Positions 1 to 10,914 of a DNA stretch of 64,000 bases are shown here, in pieces; position 1 is the first letter of the stretch; every line of letters begins with the position of its first letter. The stretch comes from Cryobacterium sp. PAMC25264. GTDB taxonomy: Bacteria > Actinomycetota > Actinomycetes > Actinomycetales > Microbacteriaceae. The translations under genes and the position numbers were made by a program. Below the pieces are notes generated by a model. The model searched no databases and was not told where the DNA came from. It saw only the letters and a list, made by a program, of their open reading frames with translations. The DNA is taken from contig NZ_CP080383.1 of NCBI RefSeq assembly GCF_019443325.1, positions 1,860,001-1,924,000 of the forward strand, given 5' to 3'.

Positions 1-10
1 ACGCCCAGGC

Positions 11-496
11 ATGACCAAGCCGGATGCCGCCGGCACGCCGGCCACGGCCCTGTTGCTGCAACTGGGTCTCCAGTTCACCGCGCACCAGTACCTACACGAC
101 CCCGCCGCGTCCGGTTATGGACTCGAAGCGGCCGAGAAGCTGCGGCTCGACCCCGACCAGGTGTTCAAGACGCTGGTGGCCGACGCGGACGGGGCGCTGG
201 TGGTGGCTGTCGTCCCCGTGTCGGGCCAGCTCGACCTCAAGGCGCTGGCGTCGGCGGTCGGCGCGAAGCGGGCCGTCATGGCTGATCCGAAGACCGCCGA
301 GCGCAAGACCGGCTACGTGCTGGGCGGCATCAGCCCGATCGGCCAGAAGACCACCCTGCGCACCGTGATCGACGAGACGGCCGAGCTGTTCGACACCGTC
401 TTCGTCTCCGGCGGGCGCCGCGGACTGGACCTCGAGCTGTCCCCCGCCGACCTGCTCAGCGTCACGGGCGCGACCATGGCCCCGATCGGCCGGTAG
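11..496 (+). CDS. ybaK: YbaK/EbsC family aminoacyl-tRNA deacylase
   Basis: Predicted Cys-tRNA(Pro) deacylase, a cytosolic proofreading enzyme that hydrolyses cysteine mischarged onto tRNA(Pro). The 161-residue length is normal for the family. The YbaK/aaRS-associated fold fills the protein: Lys53 in the DQVFKTLV segment matches the family's conserved lysine, and the GGISPIG motif lies at residues 105-111. The ATG at 11 is the first start visible; only ten bases precede it, with no clear ribosome site, so a slightly longer N-terminus off the window edge is possible. It is convergent with glgP. The family also includes ProX-type Ala-tRNA deacylases, so the exact tRNA substrate is inferred. Confidence 0.88.
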   Translation: MTKPDAAGTPATALLLQLGLQFTAHQYLHDPAASGYGLEAAEKLRLDPDQVFKTLVADADGALVVAVVPVSGQLDLKALASAVGAKRAVMADPKTAERKTGYVLGGISPIGQKTTLRTVIDETAELFDTVFVSGGRRGLDLELSPADLLSVTGATMAPIGR

Positions 497-531
497 AGCA
501 AGCCAGCCCCTACCGGGTTCGGCCAGTCGGC

Positions 532-3141
532 TCAGCTTGCGACGGCGACCAGACCCATCTCGGCCGGGCTGATCAGCAGCTCGTTGCGTGGCACGACCCG
601 TACGGTGTAGCCGAACCCGCCCGCCCGGTCGAGTTCCACGGTGCCGGTGAACAGCGTCGGCGTGCCGGAGGCGGGGTCGCCCGTCGCATCCGCGAGCGCG
701 TCCTGTCCCTGCACGTCGTCGATCGGCTCGAGCGCCTGGGTGCTCACATCGGTCAGGTCGTCGCCGCCCAGACTCCGGCCGTAAACCACCTGCACCGTCA
801 CGTCCTCCGGCTCCAGCCCATTCAACTGCACGTGGGCACGCAGGTGCAGTTCGTCGCCCACCTGCGGAACCGTGGCGACGCCGCCGGACTCCACATGCGC
901 GACGCTCACCCCCGGCCACGCGGCGGTGATTCGGCTCTTCCAAGCCGCGAGCTCACGGGCCGCTCGGTAGTCGTTCGCCGAGAGGCGTGCCTCGGACGCG
1001 CCGGCGGGCCGGTAGAGCTTCTCCACGTATTCGCGCACCATCCGCCCGGCGTTCAGTTCGGGAGACAGCCCAGCGAGAGTCTGGCGGATGTTGGCCACCC
1101 AGCGTTCGGGTACCCCATCGGCGTTGCGCTCGTAGAAGGGCGGCGCCACCTGGTGTTCGATGAGCTCGTACAGCGCCTCGGCCTCGATACGGTCGCGTTC
1201 GGCGGAGTTGGTGGCCGCGTCAGCCGACGGGATCGCCCAGCCGTTCTGCCCGTCGAAGTACTCCGGCCACCAGCCGTCCAGGATGGACAGGTTGAGCGCG
1301 CCGTTGAGGGCGGCCTTCATGCCCGATGTCCCACAGGCCTCAAGCGGGCGGAGCGGGTTGTTCAGCCACACATCGGTGCCCGGGTACATCAGTTGGGCCA
1401 TGCCGATGTTGTAATCGGGCAGGAACGCGATGCGCGTGCGCAGCTCGGGGTCTGCGGCGAACTGCACGATCTTCTGGATCAGCCGCTTGCCCTCCTCGTC
1501 GGCCGGGTGCGACTTGCCGGCGATGACGATCTGCACCGGGTGCTCAGGGTGCAGCAGCAGCGCGCGAAGGCGTTCGGGGTCGTGCAGCATCAGGGTGAGC
1601 CGCTTGTAGGTGGGCACCCGGCGGGCGAACCCGATGGTGAGCACGTCGGGGTCGAAGACCTGGTTGATCCACGCCGGAATCAGGCCGCCCGGGTTCTGCA
1701 CGAGCCACGCCGCACCGATGCGGCGGCGGGCGTCGTCGACGAACTGGCGGCGCATGTCGCCGCGCACGTCCCAGAGGTCCTGATCACTCACCACGGGCGA
1801 GGCCCAGTCCGCGGTGGAGGTATCGGTGGTGCCCAGCCGGTTCGCGGCCAGGGCTTTGAGCGCCGGGTCGGTCCAGGTAGGCGCGTGCACCCCGTTGGTG
1901 ATCGACGTGATCGGCACCTCGCTGGCGTCGAACCCGGGCCAGAGGCCGCTGAACATCCGTCGGCTCACCTCGCCGTGCAGCTTGGAGACGCCGTTGGCGT
2001 GCTGGCCCAGCCGCAGGCCCATGATGGCCATGTTGAAGACGTCGGGCGAGCCACCGGGGTAGCTCTCGGCGCCGAGGCCGAGCAGGTCCTCGACGGCCAC
2101 CCCGGGCAGCAGGTCGGTTTCGAAGTACCGGCGCACCAGCGAGCTGTCGAAACGGTCAATTCCAGCGGCCACCGGGGTGTGCGTCGTGAACACGGTGCCC
2201 GCGCGGGCCACCTGCAGCGCTTCGGAGAAGCTGAGGCCCTCGCCGATCAGGCTGGAGATACGTTCGAGGCCGAGGAACCCGGCGTGTCCCTCGTTGGTGT
2301 GGAACACCTCGGGTTCCGGCCTGTCGTTGAGTGTGCTCCACAGCCGCACGGCGCGGGCGCCGCCGATTCCCAGCAGCAGCTCCTGCAGCAACCGGTGCTC
2401 CCCGCCGCCGCCGTAGAGACGGTCGGTGACCTGGCGCAGGTCGTCGGTGTTCTCCGGGATGTCGGTGTCGAGCATCAGGAGGCGGATGCGACCGACCCGG
2501 GCCTCCCAGACCCGCGCGTGCAGGGTGCGGTCGTCCGGCAACGCGAGCGACACCTGAACGGGCGAGCCGTCGGCGCGGCGAAGCACCGACAGAGGAAGGC
2601 CGTCCGGGTCAAGCAGCGGGTAGCTCTCCAACTGCCAGCCGTCGGACGAGATCGCCTGACTGAAGTAGCCGGCCTTGTAGAACAGACCGACGCCCACGAG
2701 GGGCACCCCCAGGTCGGAGGCACTCTTGAGGTGGTCACCGGCCAGGATGCCCAGGCCTCCCGAGTACTGCGGCAACGCGGCAGCGATACCGAACTCGGGC
2801 GAGAAGTAGGCGATCGACGCGGGCTTGGCCCCCTCGAGTTCTTGATACCAACGGGGCTGTTCCAGGTAGTTCCGGAGGTCGTCGCGCACCAGGTTGACCC
2901 CGGAGACGTAGTCGTGGTCGTGCGCGAGCTCCTGCAGCCGGGCCGGGTCCACCGCGCCAAGCAGCGCGACAGGGTCGCCGCCGATACGGCGCCACAGCTC
3001 CGGCGCAATGTGCTCGAACAGCTGCCGGGTGGGTTCGTGCCACGACCAACGCAGGTTCCCCGCCAGCTCGTCGAGCGCGGCCAGCGACTCGGGCAGGACT
3101 GCACGGACGGTAAATTTACGGATCGCCTTCACGAACCTCAC
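532..3141 (-). CDS. glgP: Alpha-glucan (glycogen) phosphorylase with DUF3417 N-terminus
   Basis: Releases glucose-1-phosphate from the non-reducing ends of alpha-1,4-glucan with a pyridoxal phosphate cofactor. The 869-residue protein has the DUF3417 N-terminal domain of the bacterial/archaeal phosphorylase subfamily followed by the GT35 fold. The PLP lysine is Lys609 in ACGTSGMKAALNG. The start ATG gives MRFVKAIRKF, typical of actinobacterial homologues. It is transcribed divergently from glgE-glgB, so synthesis and breakdown of the same polymer share an 85-bp control region. The C-terminal 130 residues are less conserved and look beta-rich. The assignment as phosphorylase is firm; preference for glycogen over maltodextrin cannot be read from sequence. 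Confidence 0.95.
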   Translation of the reverse strand: MRFVKAIRKFTVRAVLPESLAALDELAGNLRWSWHEPTRQLFEHIAPELWRRIGGDPVALLGAVDPARLQELAHDHDYVSGVNLVRDDLRNYLEQPRWYQELEGAKPASIAYFSPEFGIAAALPQYSGGLGILAGDHLKSASDLGVPLVGVGLFYKAGYFSQAISSDGWQLESYPLLDPDGLPLSVLRRADGSPVQVSLALPDDRTLHARVWEARVGRIRLLMLDTDIPENTDDLRQVTDRLYGGGGEHRLLQELLLGIGGARAVRLWSTLNDRPEPEVFHTNEGHAGFLGLERISSLIGEGLSFSEALQVARAGTVFTTHTPVAAGIDRFDSSLVRRYFETDLLPGVAVEDLLGLGAESYPGGSPDVFNMAIMGLRLGQHANGVSKLHGEVSRRMFSGLWPGFDASEVPITSITNGVHAPTWTDPALKALAANRLGTTDTSTADWASPVVSDQDLWDVRGDMRRQFVDDARRRIGAAWLVQNPGGLIPAWINQVFDPDVLTIGFARRVPTYKRLTLMLHDPERLRALLLHPEHPVQIVIAGKSHPADEEGKRLIQKIVQFAADPELRTRIAFLPDYNIGMAQLMYPGTDVWLNNPLRPLEACGTSGMKAALNGALNLSILDGWWPEYFDGQNGWAIPSADAATNSAERDRIEAEALYELIEHQVAPPFYERNADGVPERWVANIRQTLAGLSPELNAGRMVREYVEKLYRPAGASEARLSANDYRAARELAAWKSRITAAWPGVSVAHVESGGVATVPQVGDELHLRAHVQLNGLEPEDVTVQVVYGRSLGGDDLTDVSTQALEPIDDVQGQDALADATGDPASGTPTLFTGTVELDRAGGFGYTVRVVPRNELLISPAEMGLVAVAS

Positions 3142-3226
3142 TTTAGAGCCGTCAGGTGTCCAGCGGGTAACGTTCGTGCGCGCGTGTGATCACAGTTTCG
3201 TCCCCTGTTCTTGCTACGGTCGTCTT
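3142..3226. promoter_or_regulatory. Divergent glgP/glgE control region with a candidate leaderless glgE promoter
   Basis: The 85 bp between the two starts hold TACGGT at 3215-3220, a reasonable actinobacterial -10 box, only six bases before the glgE GTG. No Shine-Dalgarno sequence precedes that GTG, so glgE is probably translated from a leaderless transcript. A TGATCA palindrome lies at 3187-3192. This is pattern reading only. Confidence 0.35.
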
Positions 3227-5304
3227 GTGGCCAAGACACCGAAACGAACCGTTCCCGCCCCCTCGATGCCGAGCACCGCGGATGTCCCGACCCAGGTCGG
3301 TCGAATCCCCGTCCTCGATGTCTCACCCCAGCTGCCCGACAACCTCTGGCCGGCCAAGGCTTTCGCCGGTGAGGTCGTTCCGTTCGGCGCGACCGCCTTC
3401 CGGGAGGGGCACGACGCCATCGGCGTGACGCTGTACCTCACCGCACCGGACGGCACCCTGACGCAGCACCCGATGCGCCCAGGAGCACCGGGCACCGACC
3501 GATGGGAAACCGCGGTGCGGCTGGACCTGCAGGGCTCGTACAGCTACCGGGTGCGCGCCTACGCGGATGACTTCGCGACCTGGGTGCACAATGCCGCCAT
3601 CAAGATCCCGGCCGGCATCGATGTGGAGCTGATGTTCCTGATCGGGACGACCCTGCTCGCGCCGGCCGGCAAGGACCTCGCCCGACCCGTCGCCGAACGC
3701 CGCCTGTTCGCGGCGGCCGCCAAGACGCTGGCCAACACCAAGCTCCCCCTCGAGACCCGACTCGCCGTGGTCACCGACCCGGCCCTTTCCGCCGCGGCGG
3801 CCCTGCGGCCCCTCGCGAGCCTGGATTCTTTCTCGGCCGAACGCACCGTGCGGGTTGAACGCACCCGCGCCGGCGTCGGCTCCTGGTACGAATTCTTCCC
3901 CCGGTCGGAGGGCGCCGTCCGACACGAGGACGGCAGCTGGCAGAGCGGCACGTTCCGCACCGCAGCGGACCGCCTGCCCGCCGTCGCCGCGATGGGCTTC
4001 GACGTGCTCTACCTGCCCCCGATCCATCCGATCGGCCGTGCGTTCCGCAAGGGGCCCAACAACACGCTCGACGCGGGCGAGAACGACCCGGGTTCGCCGT
4101 GGGCGATCGGGTCGGCAGCGGGCGGGCATGACGCCATCCACCCCGAGCTGGGCACCATCGACGACTTCAGTTTCTTCCTGGACGCCGCCCGCGCCGAGGG
4201 TATCGAGGTGGCCATCGACCTGGCACTGCAGGCCTCCCCCGACCACCCCTGGGTGACCGAACACCCTGAGTGGTTCACCACCCTGCCGGACGGCACGATC
4301 GCGTACGCCGAGAACCCGCCCAAAAAGTACCAGGACATCTACCCGATCAACTTCGACAACGACCCGGCGGGCATTCGCGCCGAGGTGTTACGACTGGTGC
4401 GCTACTGGATCGGTGTGGGCGTCAACATCTTCCGGGTGGACAACCCGCACACCAAACCGCTGGACTTCTGGGAGTGGTTGATCGGCGTGATCAACCGGGA
4501 ATCGCCCGACGTGGTCTTCCTGGCCGAGGCGTTCACCCGGCCAGCGCTGCTGCAGGGCCTGGCCAAGGTCGGCTTCCAGCAGTCGTACACGTACTTCACC
4601 TGGCGTAACACCAAGGAGGAGCTCGAGGAGTTCTTCGACGGCCTCGCCCACGACACCGCGGATTTCCTGCGCCCGAACCTGTTCGTCAACACCCCGGACA
4701 TCCTCACCGAGTACCTGCAGTTCGGCGGCCCGGCCGCGTTCAAGATCCGCGCGGCCCTCGCCGCCACGGCCGCGCCCACGTGGGGCGTGTACGCGGGCTT
4801 CGAGCTCTACGAGAGCGTGGCCCGTCCGGGCGCCGAGGAGAACATCGACAACGAGAAGTACGAGTACCGGCCGCGCGACTTCGCCAAGGCTGAGGCCCTC
4901 GGCCGGTCGCTGTCGCCCTTCCTCGGCCTGCTCGGGCGCATCCGCGCCGCGCACCCGGCGCTCCGTCAGCTGCGCAACCTCGACATCCACTCCAGTGACG
5001 ATGATTCGATCCTGGTTTACAGCAAGTACCTGGCCGGCGAGTTCACCGACGACGGCCGGGCGGATGCGCTCATCGTCGTCGCGAACGTCGACCCGCATTC
5101 CGTGCGCGAGACCGTGGTGCACCTCGACGTGACGCGCTTCGGCCTGCCGCTCGGCTCCCACTTCGAGGTCGAGGACCTCGTGACCGGTTCGGTGTGGACC
5201 TGGTCGGCCGACAACTTCGTGCGCCTCGACGCCTTCACCGAGCCCGTGCACATCCTGCACGTGCGGGTTCCGGCCGCCCTGCAGACCCAGAACGGACGCT
5301 CCGA

Positions 5305-5308
<4 letters not shown>
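3227..5308 (+). CDS. glgE: Alpha-1,4-glucan:maltose-1-phosphate maltosyltransferase GlgE
   Basis: Transfers maltose from alpha-maltose-1-phosphate to growing alpha-1,4-glucan, a GH13_3 enzyme of the actinobacterial GlgE pathway. Counting from the GTG at 3227 (693 aa), the nucleophile is Asp405 ([10 protein letters not shown]), the acid/base is Glu434 (FLAEAFTRP) and the third acid is Asp491 (NTPDILTEY). The spacing is the same as in the characterised Streptomyces enzyme as I recall it (394, 423, 480). The maltose-phosphate pocket motif [19 protein letters not shown] is intact. The GTG was chosen because the upstream in-frame residues look non-coding; ATG at 3266 is the alternative. It overlaps glgB by four bases. 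TreS and maltokinase, which supply maltose-1-phosphate, are not in this window. Confidence 0.95.
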
Positions 5309-7521
<2,213 letters not shown>

Positions 7522-7840
7522 CCCTCCGGCTCGACGCGACGACGTCGCCGGCCGAGCCCATCTCGCCGGTCGAGCCAATCTCGCCGGTCGAGCCCATCCC
7601 GGCGGTCGAGCTTGTCGAGACCCAGTGAGCCGGTCCCAGGACTGCCTCACCAGGTTTCGACAAGCTCAACCAACGCAGAGATCGCGACCATCCCGCCGCG
7701 CAGAGGGCGCGCCCATCCCGCCGGTCGAGCCTGTCGAGACCCGTGAGCCGGTCCCAAGACTGACCGACCAGGTTTCGACAAGCTCAACCAACGCACAGGG
7801 CACAACCAGCGCAGAGGGCGCGACAAGCAGACGAACGCGG
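7522..7840. repeat. Intergenic repeat block: 18-bp tandem units plus two copies of a long inverted-repeat element
   Basis: This 319-bp gap between convergent genes holds no convincing gene. Three tandem 18-bp units (GTCGAGCCAATCTCGCCG type) run from 7551 to 7604 and a fourth diverges from 7605. Two copies of a roughly 88-bp element follow (7593-7680 and 7712-7800). Each has an arm GGTCGAGC(T/C)TGTCGAGACC at 7604-7622 or 7723-7741 and a near-complementary arm GGTTTCGACAAGCTCAACC at 7653-7671 or 7771-7789, so each could fold into a 19-bp stem with a 29-30 base loop. It resembles interspersed elements of Microbacteriaceae and may serve as a bidirectional terminator. Confidence 0.8.
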
Positions 7841-8806
7841 CTAGTAGAGCAGCGCGGTCAGGCGTTTGCGGGCCGGCGGCACACGGGGGTCGTCGGTGCC
7901 GACGACCTCGAACAGCTCGAGCAGGCGCTGGCGCACCAGATTCTTGCCCGCCGCGTCCTGGGCGGGGAAGAGTCCGAGCAGCCGGTCGAAGGCGTCCTCG
8001 ATGTGACCGCCGGAGAGGTCGAGGTCGGCCACGAGCAACTGCGCGTCCAGGTCAGCGGGGTTGTCGGCCGCGGCCGAACGCACCTCGGCGATGGTCTTGC
8101 CCTGCAGGCGGCCGAGCAGGCTCACCTGGGCTAGCCCTGCCGTGGCCATGGCGTCGCGGGGGTCGCGGGCCAGGGCGAGCTTGTAGATGTCGATCGCGGA
8201 CGCGTAGTCGCCCCGCTCGATGGCGTCGTAGGCCTCGCGGTGGTGCGGCGGCAGTTCGGGTTCCACCGGCGCTGCCGGCTCCCCGGCCGGAGCCTCTGCG
8301 GCGTCGGCGACGCCGGTCACCCCGTGCTGGGCTGCGAGCTCAAGCACACGTTCGAGGACCTCGCGGATCTGAACGACCGGGAGAACTCCGTCGAACAGCT
8401 GCACCGGCTGGCCGTTGATCACTGCGGCGAGCGTGGGCACCGAGGTCGCTTGGAACGCCTGCGCGAGCTGGGGGTTGGTGTCGATGTCGACGGTGGCGAG
8501 CACGAACCGACCGTTGTACTCCCGGATCAGGTTCTCGATCACGGGGGTCAGCTGCGTCGCCGGTTCGCTCCACTGTGCCCACAGGTCCACGATCACCGGA
8601 ACGAATTTGGACAGCTCCAGCAACTCGGCGAAGTTGGTATCGGTTCCCTCGAGCACGAGGCTCGGAACGGGCACGGGGCCGGCCGGGCCGGCCGGCGCAC
8701 CGGGAGCACCGGCCACTCCGGCGCCGGACACCGGAGGACGGTTCACGAGCGAGGACAGGTCGACGGCGCCGCGCAGGTTCGCGCCGACTGGGGGGATGAC
8801 GGTCAT
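7841..8806 (-). CDS. Thioredoxin-fold/TPR protein, CnoX (YbbN)-like, without active-site cysteines
   Basis: A 321-residue cytosolic protein. A proline/glycine-rich N-terminal linker (1-50) precedes a thioredoxin fold (about 55-155) and a helical repeat region (about 185-321) like that of the chaperone-redox protein CnoX. The normal WCGPC site reads WSEPA (Ser80, Glu81, Pro82, Ala83), while the cis-proline loop SVPT (Pro124) is kept, so the fold is likely intact but disulfide exchange is not possible. A holdase or co-chaperone role is inferred from the family. The start overlaps the stop of the upstream membrane-protein gene as ATGA, so the two are probably made together. Confidence 0.85.
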   Translation of the reverse strand: MTVIPPVGANLRGAVDLSSLVNRPPVSGAGVAGAPGAPAGPAGPVPVPSLVLEGTDTNFAELLELSKFVPVIVDLWAQWSEPATQLTPVIENLIREYNGRFVLATVDIDTNPQLAQAFQATSVPTLAAVINGQPVQLFDGVLPVVQIREVLERVLELAAQHGVTGVADAAEAPAGEPAAPVEPELPPHHREAYDAIERGDYASAIDIYKLALARDPRDAMATAGLAQVSLLGRLQGKTIAEVRSAAADNPADLDAQLLVADLDLSGGHIEDAFDRLLGLFPAQDAAGKNLVRQRLLELFEVVGTDDPRVPPARKRLTALLY

Positions 8807-10656
8807 GGAAGCTCCACGGATGAGATCAGTCCTTGGCTGAAGCCAAGGAGAACGATTTTGTCGGTCGACCCGGCAGCGGGCACATGGAAGAGCAACTGCT
8901 CGCTGTAGGTGTTCTGGATGCCCTTGGTGGTCTTGGTGATGCCGGACAGGGCTTTGCTCGGACCAGATGTCGGTTCGATCGTCGCCTTGCCGTTCACCGA
9001 GGTCACCGTGGTGATCTCGTTGACGCTGACGGCCACGATACTGCCCGAATCGTTGGTGGACAGGGCCACAACGTCGCCGCTTCCCGCTGCGTTGGTGAAC
9101 TCCATCGCGGCGGTGTCCTCCAGTGCGTCCTTCTGCTTCTGCTTGCTGTCGACGCCGAGCAGGGTGCGGGCGGAGTCGCCATCGGCCTGGAACTGCGGGA
9201 AGGACGCGCTCGCCTCACCGTTCAGGAGGATGTCGGCATACGCCGGACCCACGGCCTCGGGGGCCATGGAGATCAGCTTGCTGTCCGGCGGCACCAGGGA
9301 GGCCCCGATGGTGGCCGGCGCGACACCGGGCACCTTGGCGGAGGCCTCGAGCTGGATGGCGTACTCCACGAGGTAGTTCTCCCGCGGTGATTCCTGCTTG
9401 AGAATCAGCGCCATGGTGGGCACCGTGGACTCATCGTCCGACTGCAGAACAGTCATGACCACGCGCGGCCAGGTGTCCGTCTGCTGCGGCAAGGTGAGGG
9501 TCATCGGGGAATCCGGCAGCGCCGTCGTGGGGGCGAAGGACGAGTCCGCGGTGCGGATCTTGTAGTTGGCCAGGCGCTGTTCGAGGGCGGGCCCGGTGAA
9601 CCGGGTCGTTATACTGTCGGCGTCCAGGCTCTCGTCGGCGGCCGCGGTCAGCGTGACGATGTCACCGACGATGCGTTCGAGCTGCGGCGTGGTGACGGCC
9701 GGTGCCTTCACCTCGGCAGGTGCGGGCGCTTCGGTGCCCTCCGCGGTGGCGGTCGGAGTGGCGGTGGCGGTTCCAGTCGGCTCTGGCGCGGACGACGGCC
9801 AGAACTCCGGCGAGCATCCGCTGAGCACGAGCCCGGAGACCAGGACCAGCGGCACGGCGATCATGGAACGCCCGATCGAGCGACGCGGGCCGGTGATCTC
9901 ACTGGCCTTGATCGTTTTGGGCCGCGGCACCCGGGGCAGCTTGGGCATGCGCGGACCGCGCGGAACGTTGCGGCGCGGACGACGGGAACGACGGAAGTGC
10001 AGCAGGCCGAGCAGGTAGACCACGAAGCCGATCAGGGCCATCAGCGCTCCCCCGACGATCAGCGGTCCCGCCCATGGTGTGGAGTTGTCCAGCGGCCAGG
10101 CGACGGTGATGTCGGTGGGCGCCGGCGCCGTGCCGTCGGAGGCGACGATGACCGAGATTCCCTCCGGAACGGTGAGCGTGGTCGTCAGCGACCCCTCGGC
10201 GGAGAACTCTTGCAGCCAGAGGTCCGATCCGGCCGGGTTCGTCGGCACGGCCGGGGCGTCGGCCTCGGCGCTGTCGGCGGACGGCTCCGTTGCTGCTCCG
10301 GCCACGGTGGTCACACCGAGGGTGTTGGACTCGGCATCGAACGCCACGTCGGCGTAGTCATCGGCCCCGATCCACGAGGTGACGTCGCTGGTGCGGCCGT
10401 ACGCCACGAAGACACTGTCGGCGCCGCCCACGGTGATGGTCTGACTGCCGGGGAATGCGGTGAGGGCGCTGCCCTCGATCACGGCATAGGCAGAACCGTC
10501 GCCGATGGTGGCGCTGAGGCTCTGGGAAGCCGGTTCGAGAAAAATTGTTCGCTGCGCGATGCCGAATGCGATCATCAACGCAGCGAGAACGAATGCCAGA
10601 ATGGCGAAGACGAAACGCACGTAAAACCCTCCTGTGTTGCCTGCCGATGGCTGCAC
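8803..10656 (-). CDS. Membrane protein of unknown function with an internal lipobox-like segment
   Basis: I do not recognise a family with a known function. The 617-residue protein has a membrane segment at about 12-33, an extracytoplasmic-looking domain (40-190), a second membrane segment (196-219), a strongly basic Arg/Pro stretch (220-250), then a third hydrophobic segment ending LVLSGCSPEF with Cys281, which resembles a lipoprotein signal. A Thr/Pro/Ala-rich linker and a beta-rich C-terminal domain (about 310-617) follow. The arrangement suggests an N-terminal membrane protein joined to what is elsewhere a separate lipoprotein. The stop overlaps the downstream thioredoxin/TPR gene. Similar Microbacteriaceae proteins are sometimes called glycosyltransferases, but I see no such domain. 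Confidence 0.75.
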   Translation of the reverse strand: MQPSAGNTGGFYVRFVFAILAFVLAALMIAFGIAQRTIFLEPASQSLSATIGDGSAYAVIEGSALTAFPGSQTITVGGADSVFVAYGRTSDVTSWIGADDYADVAFDAESNTLGVTTVAGAATEPSADSAEADAPAVPTNPAGSDLWLQEFSAEGSLTTTLTVPEGISVIVASDGTAPAPTDITVAWPLDNSTPWAGPLIVGGALMALIGFVVYLLGLLHFRRSRRPRRNVPRGPRMPKLPRVPRPKTIKASEITGPRRSIGRSMIAVPLVLVSGLVLSGCSPEFWPSSAPEPTGTATATPTATAEGTEAPAPAEVKAPAVTTPQLERIVGDIVTLTAAADESLDADSITTRFTGPALEQRLANYKIRTADSSFAPTTALPDSPMTLTLPQQTDTWPRVVMTVLQSDDESTVPTMALILKQESPRENYLVEYAIQLEASAKVPGVAPATIGASLVPPDSKLISMAPEAVGPAYADILLNGEASASFPQFQADGDSARTLLGVDSKQKQKDALEDTAAMEFTNAAGSGDVVALSTNDSGSIVAVSVNEITTVTSVNGKATIEPTSGPSKALSGITKTTKGIQNTYSEQLLFHVPAAGSTDKIVLLGFSQGLISSVELP

Positions 10657-10849
10657 CTTGGACCGTGCGCCACCGTGTGCCGGGGCCGGAAAGCAACAGA
10701 CACGGACGTTCTACGATAGTGGACGCTCCTGAGAGGTGCCTAATAGCGCATTCTCACGACCCCTGAGAGGCCTTCAGCAGCCGGAATCGGCCCCTGAACA
10801 GGGGCAATCCTGGCGACCGATGGGTCGGTACTGTCGCCGGCGGAGGCAC

Positions 10850-10855
10850 TAAAAT
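10850..10855 (+). promoter_or_regulatory. Candidate -10 box for the DivIVA-domain gene
   Basis: TAAAAT stands out in GC-rich DNA about 60 bases upstream of the GTG at 10915. No good -35 box is visible at 17 bases. The GTG itself is preceded by a strong ribosome site, GAGGAGAG at 10904-10911. Confidence 0.3.
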
Positions 10856-10914
10856 CAGACGGGCCGCTCCATCAGTGCACAGACGGGGTGAGCGCCCATT
10901 AACGAGGAGAGATC

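Noticed and set aside
832..3189. 785-codon open frame opposite glgP
   Set aside because: It is fully antisense to a clear phosphorylase gene; its protein has no recognisable domain and reflects high-GC frame bias.
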